NCBI GenBank assembly: GCA_028287225.1
Contig: JAQBPZ010000222.1
Location: forward strand, 1-6,523
Length of the DNA: 6,523 bases
Reading direction: 5' to 3'
DNA from: Gemmatimonadota bacterium
Lineage (GTDB): Bacteria > Gemmatimonadota > Gemmatimonadetes > Gemmatimonadales > Gemmatimonadaceae
The notes under the pieces are model-generated. The model worked only from the letters and a program-made list of their open reading frames with translations. It did no database searches and was not told the DNA's origin. The translations under genes were made by a program, and so were the position numbers. Shown here one piece after another: positions 1 through 4,687 of this stretch (positions are counted from its first letter, which is position 1; each line of letters starts with the position of its first letter).

Positions 1-1
1 C

Positions 2-1165
2 GGCGCCACGGCGAGCAGCGCGTTCTACCTGGCGGCCGGCCCCGAGCGCGATGGCGCCGAGGCCACCGCGGGCGTGCTGCGGCGGCGGGGATGGCGGTCG
101 CTGCTCGCCGGCACGCGCGACGCGCTCCAGCAGCTCGAGCAGAGCACCGGGGCCGAGGCGATCGACCGGCTCATCAACCGGAACCTGCTGTTCGCGTACT
201 TCTACGGAGTTGCGCGGGCGGTGGACGATGCGCACTACTACCTGGTGCGCACCCGCGTGCCCTGGCATGCCGCCGGCGTGACGGTGCGCGACTGGGAGGC
301 GCTCATGTGGACGCTCCCCGCGGTACAGCTGGCCGACAGCGGGCTGGCCCGCGAGCTCCTGCTGCGCATGTGCGAGCTGCATGCATATGCGCCGGGGCGC
401 GGGGTGCACTACCTGGACGGGACGATGTTCGAGCCCGGGTTCCTGCTGGAAGGAGTGGCCGCCTATCCCATTGCCGTGGAGCGCTACCTGCGCGACACGG
501 GCGACGACGCGATCGTCGACGAGCCGGCCATCGGGGACGCGCTCTACCTCACGAGCGAGGACCTGCGCGACCGCCGCGACTCGCGCGTGCCGCTCTATTC
601 CACGGACGTCATCCCCTCCGGCGCGGCGGCGGCGCAGCCGTACACGCTGCACGGGAACGCGGTCGTCGCGCTGGCGCTCGACGTCCTGCGCCGCACCCTG
701 GACGAAGCGAGCGCGCGCGAGGTGGAGGATCCGGCCGCGGTGCGCGCGGCGATCCGGCGGCACTTCGTGGCGCATCGCGAGGCGCGCTCGCGGATGCACG
801 CGTCCACCGACCTGGCGGGCAACACGAGTGCCGAGGACGAGCCGTCGGCGAGCGCACTGTGGCTTCCGCTGTACGAAGCGTTCGACCGCGAGGACTCGCT
901 CTATCGCCGCACGGTGAAGGCCATCCCCGCCGAGCGCACGCTGCTCGTGCGCGAGATCGGCCGCCTGATGGGGCCCGAGGGCGGTGAGGTGCTCGAGTGG
1001 CTCCGCCGGGCGCCGCTGCACGGCGGGCTGGCCGCCGAAGTCGTGGACGATGGCGGCGCCGCGGTCTCCAACGGCGGCGATGCGTCGCTGTCCGGGTTGC
1101 TCGCGTGGACGGCGTGGTACGCCGTGCATGCGCTGGGGGTGAACGGGAAGGCGAGTAGCGAGTAA
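2..1165 (+). CDS. Probable (alpha/alpha)6-barrel glycosidase, C-terminal part (5' end outside window)
   Basis: The reading frame is open from the left edge (first full codon at base 2) to TAA at 1163-1165, so the N-terminus is missing and 387 residues are visible. An ATG at 74 lies inside the frame and is not needed as a start. The protein is rich in helix and has features that recall glycogen-debranching, GH15 and GH63-like toroids: an aromatic segment FAYFYGVARAVDD; VRDWEALMWTLPAV, where the acidic/aromatic RDW resembles the substrate-binding WxxD region; LDGTMFEPGFLLEGVAAYP followed by YLRDTGDD, like the repeat-helix face of debranching enzymes; and a late GGLAAEVVDDGG whose acidic residues could be catalytic. 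It would act on an alpha-linked glucan or similar glycoside. This is recognition by eye; the exact GH family is not certain. The last residues (about GKASSE) are encoded by the first units of the repeat at 1152-1383, which also supplies the stop codon. Confidence 0.6.
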   Translation, partial: GATASSAFYLAAGPERDGAEATAGVLRRRGWRSLLAGTRDALQQLEQSTGAEAIDRLINRNLLFAYFYGVARAVDDAHYYLVRTRVPWHAAGVTVRDWEALMWTLPAVQLADSGLARELLLRMCELHAYAPGRGVHYLDGTMFEPGFLLEGVAAYPIAVERYLRDTGDDAIVDEPAIGDALYLTSEDLRDRRDSRVPLYSTDVIPSGAAAAQPYTLHGNAVVALALDVLRRTLDEASAREVEDPAAVRAAIRRHFVAHREARSRMHASTDLAGNTSAEDEPSASALWLPLYEAFDREDSLYRRTVKAIPAERTLLVREIGRLMGPEGGEVLEWLRRAPLHGGLAAEVVDDGGAAVSNGGDASLSGLLAWTAWYAVHALGVNGKASSE

Positions 1166-1383
1166 CGAGCACTGAATAACGAGTAACGAGTAACGAGTAA
1201 CTGGCACTGCGGCATCCCGGGCGTCTGTCACCCGCAGGAGCGAGGGCAACGAGCGAGTGTCGGGGTTACCGTCCCGTGCTTTGGGTCAGGCTCCCAGCAC
1301 GGGACGCGATGCCCCGACAGCCTGCGGCTGCATGGCGACAGCTTCCCGGGACGGTCCCCGACTTACTCGTTACTCGTTACTCG
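1152..1383. repeat. Long imperfect palindrome with heptamer-array arms (MITE/REPIN-like)
   Basis: The left arm is a run of 7-base units in register from 1152 to 1200, degenerate at first and then three perfect CGAGTAA copies (1180-1200). The right arm is three perfect TTACTCG copies at 1363-1383, the exact reverse complement, giving a 21-bp inverted repeat. Between the arms further blocks pair in the same nested order: TCCCGGG 1215-1221 with 1345-1351; CTGTC 1225-1229 with 1337-1341; CCGCAGG 1232-1238 with 1321-1327; TGTCGGGG 1258-1265 with 1312-1319; and an 11-bp stem CGTCCCGTGCT 1270-1280 with 1296-1306. The loop is 1281-1295. The left half carries about 18 extra bases near 1239-1256. No ORF with family resemblance lies inside. 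It fits a non-coding palindromic mobile element or a structured intergenic repeat; I see no clear target-site duplication. This element fills most of the gap between the glycosidase and the tRNAs. Confidence 0.75.
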
Positions 1384-1420
1384 TTTTTCCCTCCGCTTCC
1401 CTCCCCGGCGCCCGCCCGTT

Positions 1421-1426
1421 TATATT
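1421..1426 (+). promoter_or_regulatory. Probable -10 box of the tRNA promoter
   Basis: TATATT stands out in an otherwise GC-rich leader and ends ten bases before the first base of tRNA-Gly, the right distance for transcription to start just upstream of the mature tRNA. No good TTGACA-like box is visible 17 bases further upstream; that position reads TCCCTC. It therefore rests on the -10 match and location only. Confidence 0.5.
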
Positions 1427-1435
1427 CCGCCGCAC

Positions 1436-1508
1436 GCGGGAATAGCTCAGTTGGTAGAGCACAACCTTGCCAAGGTTGGGGTCGCGGGTTCGAGTCCCGT
1501 TTCCCGCT
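1436..1508 (+). tRNA. tRNA-Gly(GCC)
   Basis: A full cloverleaf can be folded. The acceptor stem is GCGGGAA (1436-1442) with TTCCCGC (1501-1507). The D stem is GCTC/GAGC around AGTTGGTA. The anticodon stem is CAACC (1462-1466) with GGTTG (1474-1478), and the loop TTGCCAA holds anticodon GCC at 1469-1471. The variable loop is GGGTC. The T arm is GCGGG-TTCGAGT-CCCGT (1484-1500). The discriminator is T1508, usual for bacterial tRNA-Gly. The 3' CCA is not encoded and must be added after transcription. It reads GGC and GGU codons; GGC is heavily used in this window. Confidence 0.97.
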
Positions 1509-1563
1509 CTGTGTCGAGGGACCGACGACGGACAGGCGAAGGACGATGGATGGCAGGAACGGG

Positions 1564-1585
1564 CGGGAGAGCGTATGCTCTCCCG
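1564..1585 (+). terminator. Hairpin between the two tRNAs, terminator-like
   Basis: CGGGAGAGC (1564-1572) pairs perfectly with GCTCTCCCG (1577-1585) around a GTAT loop. An alternative pairing of AACGGG (1558-1563) with CCCGTT (1582-1587) also exists. The downstream bases TTCGCGTTTCC are only a weak U-tract, so this may be a leaky terminator after tRNA-Gly, or a processing hairpin in a Gly-Leu co-transcript. Confidence 0.45.
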
Positions 1586-1607
1586 TTCGCGTTTCCGTGG
1601 GGAACGC

Positions 1608-1691
1608 GCCGGGATGGCGAAACTGGCAGACGCGCGAGACTTAAAATCTTGTGTCCGCAAGGACATCCGGGTTCGATCCCCGGTCCCGGCA
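1608..1691 (+). tRNA. tRNA-Leu(TAA)
   Basis: This is a class II tRNA of 84 bases. The acceptor stem is GCCGGGA (1608-1614) with TCCCGGC (1684-1690). The D arm includes GCG/CGC. The anticodon stem is CGAGA (1635-1639) with TCTTG (1647-1651), containing one G-T pair, and the loop CTTAAAA gives anticodon TAA at 1642-1644. The long variable arm pairs GTCC with GGAC around GCAA (about 1653-1664). The T arm is CCGGG-TTCGATC-CCCGG (1667-1683). The discriminator is A1691, the leucine identity base. CCA is not encoded. It decodes UUA and UUG, codons that are rare in this GC-rich genome. It lies 99 bases after tRNA-Gly and may share its promoter. Confidence 0.97.
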
Positions 1692-1722
1692 TGCCGCGCC
1701 GGCGTGATGCGCGACGATGAAA

Positions 1723-1749
1723 AAGGGGATGGCCAGTGGCCATCCCCTT
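1723..1749 (-). terminator. Intrinsic terminator of the annealase operon, possibly bidirectional
   Basis: AAGGGGATGGCC (1723-1734) and GGCCATCCCCTT (1738-1749) form a perfect 12-bp stem with a three-base AGT loop. Read on the minus strand, the GC core is followed by TTTTT (the A-run before 1725), the classic U-tract, and the hairpin starts 22 bases beyond the annealase stop codon. On the plus strand the same hairpin follows tRNA-Leu by 31 bases but lacks a good U-tract, so it would be weaker there. CGACGA (1712-1717) and TCGTCG (1749-1754) could extend the stem past a bulge. Confidence 0.8.
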
Positions 1750-1771
1750 CGTCGTTCCCTCACCGGTCGGA

Positions 1772-2593
1772 CTAGAACGGGATCTCGTCCTGGTCGTGGA
1801 TCGACGCCATGACCGGCTCGGCGCGGTCGGGCCGCTCCGCCTTCTCCACCTTGTCGCCCTTCGGCGGCCAGATGACGCCATCGCAGGAGCGATCGCGGCA
1901 CTTGTAGTCCGGTGCCTTGGGGTTCTTCTTCGTCAGGCGGTTGTCCCACGTCCGCCCGCCGCACTTCGGGCAGCTCTCCTCCTGCGTCGCCAGCGGACCA
2001 GCCGCCGTGGCCGCGCGCGGCTCGCTCGTCACCGGCACCGCCGACTCCTGCTCGGCACGCGTGACCGACACGGGCGCGGTGGCCGCGACCGCCGTCGGAC
2101 GTCCGTAGCGACGGGCATACGCCGCCGCGGGATCCTCCACCGGCTTGGCGAACTTGCCGTCGCCGTCGAGCTGCACCCAGTTCTGCTCGTATGCATACAG
2201 CTCGTGGCCCACGCCGAAGCGCACCGCGGCGCGCTTGAAGGCGTCGGTGGCCGCCTGCTTGTAGTCCTTGCCCGTGCCCACGTCCTCGCGGATCACGCCG
2301 AGGATCTGGAGGCGTGCCTTGAACGAGCAGGCCCCCTGGTTGGCGTCCTCGTCGAGGCCCGTCACCGTGGGCAGGAGCTCCAGGGTGAGGTCCCATTCGC
2401 CGGGCACGACGCTGTCCAGCCGCTCGCGCACCGTGTTCGCCTCGATGTAGGCGACGAAGCGCGCGATGTGGCGCCCGTCGCGGGCGATGGGCCGGCCATC
2501 CTGGCGCCAGGAGATCACTCCGGCGGGCAGCGGCGCAGACAGCGCCGCCCAGACGTCGAACTTGTCCATTTGAGTCTCGTGTCTCGCGATCAT
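1772..2593 (-). CDS. Rad52-family single-strand annealing protein with zinc ribbon and SSB-like C-terminus
   Basis: Proteins of this family bind single-stranded DNA and anneal complementary strands in recombinational repair. Numbering the 273 residues from ATG 2593, residues about 20-145 match the Rad52/DdrA core: ISWR, ARFVAYIEANTVRERLD, GACSFKARLQI, then YKQAATDAFKRAAVRFGVGHELY, the family's hallmark helix. Residues 146-205 are a low-complexity Ala/Pro/Thr linker. Residues 208-237 form a zinc ribbon with C208-x2-C211 and C232-x4-C237. The last residues, QDEIPF, copy the acidic D-x-I-P-F tip of bacterial SSB, which docks repair proteins. ATG 2593 is chosen because a purine-rich GAGGGA stretch precedes it; ATG 2569 (265 residues) is a close alternative with a poorer site. 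The in-frame start at 2734 would overlap the upstream gene and adds a non-conserved segment. The H1-like gene lies 55 bases upstream on the same strand, so the two are probably one operon, ending at the hairpin 1749-1723. Confidence 0.85.
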   Translation of the reverse strand: MIARHETQMDKFDVWAALSAPLPAGVISWRQDGRPIARDGRHIARFVAYIEANTVRERLDSVVPGEWDLTLELLPTVTGLDEDANQGACSFKARLQILGVIREDVGTGKDYKQAATDAFKRAAVRFGVGHELYAYEQNWVQLDGDGKFAKPVEDPAAAYARRYGRPTAVAATAPVSVTRAEQESAVPVTSEPRAATAAGPLATQEESCPKCGGRTWDNRLTKKNPKAPDYKCRDRSCDGVIWPPKGDKVEKAERPDRAEPVMASIHDQDEIPF

Positions 2594-2648
2594 GCGTCTC
2601 TTCCCTCTCTCATCCAGCCGTTGTCGTGTCAGTCCGGTGCAGGTCCCC

Positions 2649-3296
2649 TCAGGAGGCCCGCGCGATGTGCCCGTTGTACTTCCTTGCCGGCGCGACCGCC
2701 GGGCACGTACGGCCGTGCTCACAGTACCAGCCATGCCGGTCGAAGAAGACGAGGTGCGCCGTCGTCCGCCCTTCCACCGATTCGTCCACCCGATACAGGA
2801 ACTGCACCGAGGTTCCGGCGCCGCACTTCCGCAGCGGGTCCAGCGCCTTGATCGCGTAGCGCGCGATCGGCTCCAGCCGGCCCCCGCGCGCGCCGCGCGG
2901 CGGCACCATCGTGATCGTCACCTTTCGCTTCCCAGCGGCCGCCTTCTTCGCGATGCGTTTCGGCGCCGATTTCGCTCCCTTCCTGATACCCGCGACGGCC
3001 CGTTTGGGTGCGGCTTTCTTCGCGATTTTCGCAGCCTTTTTCGGCCGCGTGACGCCCCTGGCGGGCGCTGCTTTCGCGGGTCGCTTCGCCGTCGGCTTCG
3101 ACGTTCGTGCTGCCGTTTGCTTCGGCGTGCGCTTCGCCGCTGACGCCGACCGCTTCACTGGTGCCGCCGAGCCCGGTGCGGCTCGCGTGGCGGGCGCGAC
3201 AGCAGGGGCCGGCTTGCCAGCCGGCTTCCCGGAGGCCTTGCCCGCCTTCGCGTTACGAACGCCCGTAAGTACCGCTCTTTGCTTGACTTTCGACAC
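2649..3296 (-). CDS. Histone-H1-like basic protein with a small C-terminal His/Cys domain
   Basis: This 215-residue protein has two parts. Residues 1-125 are a Lys/Ala/Pro/Arg tail with 25 Lys and 13 Arg by my count and no acidic residue; the first Glu is at 142. It contains PKKAAKIAKKAAPKR and similar runs typical of bacterial H1-like (Hc1/AlgP-style) DNA-binding tails, so it should coat nucleic acid in the nucleoid. Residues about 126-215 look folded: VTITMVPP, IARYAIKALDPL, SVQFLYRV, then HLVFFDRHGWYCEHGRTCPAV. Cys158, His188, Cys192, His194 and Cys198 could hold a metal. I do not recognise this domain as a named family. GTG 3296 is chosen because AGGAG sits five bases before it; an upstream in-frame TTG at 3356 (20 more residues) has no comparable site. 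It is the first gene of the probable operon with the Rad52-like annealase, which supports a role in DNA packaging or repair. Confidence 0.8.
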   Translation of the reverse strand: MSKVKQRAVLTGVRNAKAGKASGKPAGKPAPAVAPATRAAPGSAAPVKRSASAAKRTPKQTAARTSKPTAKRPAKAAPARGVTRPKKAAKIAKKAAPKRAVAGIRKGAKSAPKRIAKKAAAGKRKVTITMVPPRGARGGRLEPIARYAIKALDPLRKCGAGTSVQFLYRVDESVEGRTTAHLVFFDRHGWYCEHGRTCPAVAPARKYNGHIARAS

Positions 3297-3311
3297 CTGG
3301 GCTCCTAACTT
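3283..3311 (+). promoter_or_regulatory. Candidate sigma-70-type promoter of the XRE gene
   Basis: TTGACT (3283-3288, five of six consensus bases) is followed after exactly 17 bases by TAACTT (3306-3311, which keeps the key T, A and final T). Transcription would start near 3318, giving a leader of about 60 bases before ATG 3378. The promoter lies over the first codons and ribosome binding site of the divergent H1-like gene, so activity in one direction could interfere with the other. An AT-rich patch near 3338-3346 may belong to the minus-strand promoter, but no convincing -35/-10 pair is visible there. Confidence 0.45.
3302..3306 (-). promoter_or_regulatory. Ribosome binding site deciding the H1-like start
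   Basis: The minus strand reads AGGAG, then CCCAG, then GTG (3296-3294). This is a near-perfect Shine-Dalgarno at five-base spacing. It argues for the GTG start and against the longer TTG version beginning at 3356. Confidence 0.75.
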
Positions 3312-3377
3312 TTGCAACGGACGTCGCACCGCTTCGGGAAATATTCGGTCTCTCAAATCTAGAAGAAGCTGTAACGT

Positions 3378-3887
3378 ATGTCAACGGAAGTGATGCTCGA
3401 TTCCATGATCCCCGAAGGCGCCCCCGAGCTCACGGCGCTCGGCAAGCGGCTCGAGATCCTGCGCATCGAGCGCGGCGTCTCCAAGCAGCATCTCGCCCGC
3501 CACGCCGGCACCTCGCGCCAGCAGCTCTGGCGGGTGATGACGGGCAAGTCGGAGCTCACCTCGTCCCTCCGTGAACGCCTCGCCTCCGCCCTCGCGGTGG
3601 AGCCGGGCGACCTGGCCAACGGCACCACGTCGAGCGCGCTGGGCCACGTGGCCTCCAGCTTCTCGCTCGTCGGCGGATCCACCACGGCGCCCGCGAGCGT
3701 GGCGGACTACCTCGCCGAGCCGTCGCATCTCGCCACCACGCTCCGCACCATGCCGACCGGGGATGGCGGACGCCGCCTGAAGCGAGCCCTGCTCAACGCC
3801 GTCGAGGACCTGGCGGTGGAGGCGGGCAAGGCGCTGCCCCTCGAGTACTCCGAGATCCGCCGCCGCGTGCTGGCCGGCGAGCTCTAG
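3378..3887 (+). CDS. XRE-family helix-turn-helix transcriptional regulator
   Basis: This is a 169-residue protein. Residues about 21-75 form a Cro/C1-type helix-turn-helix: LGKRLEILRIERG (helix 1), VSKQHLARHAG (helix 2), TSRQQLWRVMTGKSEL (helix 3, with TSRQQLWR as the probable recognition helix), then LRERLASALAVEPGDL. The Ser/Ala/Thr-rich stretch 80-105 is a linker, and residues 106-169 form a helical C-terminal segment (DYLAEPSHL, RRLKRALLNAVEDLAVEAGK, YSEIRRRVLAGEL) that I do not recognise; it could be for dimerisation or sensing. The start at ATG 3378 is the first in frame; its upstream purines (AGAAGAAG) make only a modest binding site, and ATG 3393 is an alternative. It is divergent from the H1-like/annealase operon across an 81-base gap, the usual position for a local repressor, and lies 82 bases before the helical-bundle gene on the same strand. 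Its target is unknown. Confidence 0.85.
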   Translation: MSTEVMLDSMIPEGAPELTALGKRLEILRIERGVSKQHLARHAGTSRQQLWRVMTGKSELTSSLRERLASALAVEPGDLANGTTSSALGHVASSFSLVGGSTTAPASVADYLAEPSHLATTLRTMPTGDGGRRLKRALLNAVEDLAVEAGKALPLEYSEIRRRVLAGEL

Positions 3888-3958
3888 GGAAGCGAGCGAC
3901 GGCGGCCGCCCCGATGGCGCGGCTTGTGCCTCCTCCAGCGGCATCCAGTGACCCAGTC

Positions 3959-3963
3959 GGAGG
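3959..3963 (+). promoter_or_regulatory. Ribosome binding site deciding the start of the helical-bundle gene
   Basis: GGAGG at 3959-3963 lies six bases before ATG 3970. The in-frame ATG at 3964 directly abuts the site and cannot use it, so 3970 is the better start. Confidence 0.75.
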
Positions 3964-3969
3964 ATGCTC

Positions 3970-4512
3970 ATGGACCGTGGAACCGCTTTCCTCAAGGCAC
4001 AGATCAACAACGCGGTGATGCAGCACCGCACCTTTCTCGAGAACCTGATCGATCACGAGAAGCAGGCCGAGGACGATCGCTTCCGCGCGCTCTGCGCGCG
4101 CTTCATCCCCAAGGCGACGTCCCACCAGCAGATGCTCGAGGCCTACCAGTCCGAGCTCGGCGCGGCCGAAGGCACCGCCAAGAAGATGCTCGGCAAGGCG
4201 CTCGGCGTGGCCCGGGACCTGGCCGACGCCGCACGCGAGAGCGACTTCCTGCGCCTCGTGGGCGACATCGTGACCGCGCGCCAGAGCGAGGACACCTTCA
4301 AGACCTTCCGCGACGCGGGTCGCGCCCTCGGCCTGCAGTCGCTCGCGAAGCTGGGCGAGGTGGCCGAGCGCGACCACGACGTGTACGCCAAGGAGGCGAA
4401 CGCGCTGGCGAAGGACATGTTCGTCGACCTCGTCCGTCAGGGCGATACCTCGGGCCTGGAGTTCAGCCCGGTCGCGACGACCGGCGCCACGTCGACCTCG
4501 CCGTCACTGTAG
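3970..4512 (+). CDS. All-helical protein, possibly ferritin-like
   Basis: This 180-residue protein is predicted by eye to be almost entirely helical, with about four long amphipathic helices: residues 5-45 (FLKAQINNAVMQ to ALCARF), 50-90, 92-120 and 122-157. The last 20 residues are a Thr/Ser-rich tail. Several positions resemble metal-binding spacing in ferritin-like bundles: Glu24, His29-Glu30, His52 and Glu57 in the first half, and E133-x-x-H136 in the last helix. On this basis it could belong to the ferritin-like or DUF892-type superfamily, but no diagnostic motif is complete and other helical bundles are possible. There is no signal peptide or membrane segment, so it is probably cytosolic. 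It follows the XRE gene by 82 bases on the same strand and may be co-transcribed or controlled by it. The gene is followed by an inverted repeat, not by a recognisable T-rich terminator. Confidence 0.7.
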   Translation: MDRGTAFLKAQINNAVMQHRTFLENLIDHEKQAEDDRFRALCARFIPKATSHQQMLEAYQSELGAAEGTAKKMLGKALGVARDLADAARESDFLRLVGDIVTARQSEDTFKTFRDAGRALGLQSLAKLGEVAERDHDVYAKEANALAKDMFVDLVRQGDTSGLEFSPVATTGATSTSPSL

Positions 4513-4530
4513 CCGTTCGCTGGGATAAGA

Positions 4531-4632
4531 GCGTTTTACCACAGAGGGCACAGAGGGCACGGAGGGCGCGAGGACAGGGATCAGCCCCTTCTTCCTTCCT
4601 CCGTGTCCTCTGTGTCCTCCGTGGTTGAACGC
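4531..4632. repeat. Inverted repeat with period-9 array arms
   Basis: Two 35-base arms (4531-4565 and 4598-4632) are near-perfect reverse complements: 24 of the inner 27 positions match, and two of the three differences would be G-U pairs in RNA. The outer GCGTT and AACGC also pair. Each arm is itself a tandem array of a 9-base unit, about CACAGAGGG on the left and TCCTCCGTG or TCCTCTGTG on the right. The loop 4566-4597 contains a short AGGG/CCCCT complementarity. It has no coding content and no long T-run. It lies between the helical-bundle gene and dapE and looks like a dispersed intergenic palindrome; in RNA it could act as a strong transcript-end structure. Confidence 0.75.
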
Positions 4633-4674
4633 AGTTTGACAGCGCGTCGAGTGGCCCCCGCCCCCGCGCGCCGT

Positions 4675-4680
4675 TACTTT
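4675..4680 (+). promoter_or_regulatory. Candidate -10 box for leaderless dapE transcription
   Basis: TACTTT (TAnnnT pattern) ends seven bases before the dapE ATG at 4688. No Shine-Dalgarno is visible upstream of that ATG; the leader reads TTCCCGC. A -10 box at this distance is what leaderless genes show. The short AT-rich block resembles those at 1420-1426 and 3306-3312. No -35 box is visible at the matching distance. Confidence 0.35.
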
Positions 4681-4687
4681 TTCCCGC

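Noticed and set aside
1152..1383. CRISPR-like array
   Set aside because: The units are seven bases long without spacers and the two arrays face each other; no cas genes are present.
1276..1881. Open frames crossing the two tRNA genes on both strands
   Set aside because: These translations (for example SSVGRAQPCQG and GIEPGCPC) are typical false proteins produced by reading through tRNA genes.
2651..2667. AGGAGG followed by ATG on the plus strand as a gene start
   Set aside because: The frame behind it lies antisense to the H1-like gene's conserved C-terminal domain and shows no protein-like features.
1736..2851. Plus-strand open frame (371 codons) opposite the annealase
   Set aside because: Shadow of the Rad52-like gene; crosses the terminator and the intergenic gap and has no recognisable motif.
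1772..3296. Prophage remnant carrying a phage annealase
   Set aside because: Rad52-like annealases are common in phages, but no exonuclease, integrase, structural or lysis gene is near and base composition is uniform.
2911..3393. Plus-strand Ala/Phe-rich frame resembling a membrane protein
   Set aside because: The Phe/Ala runs are simply the complement of the Lys/Ala codons of the H1-like tail.
4636..4641. Perfect TTGACA as -35 box for dapE
   Set aside because: No -10-like sequence lies 16-18 bases downstream (the region is CGCCCC-like), and the TACTTT box is 33 bases away.
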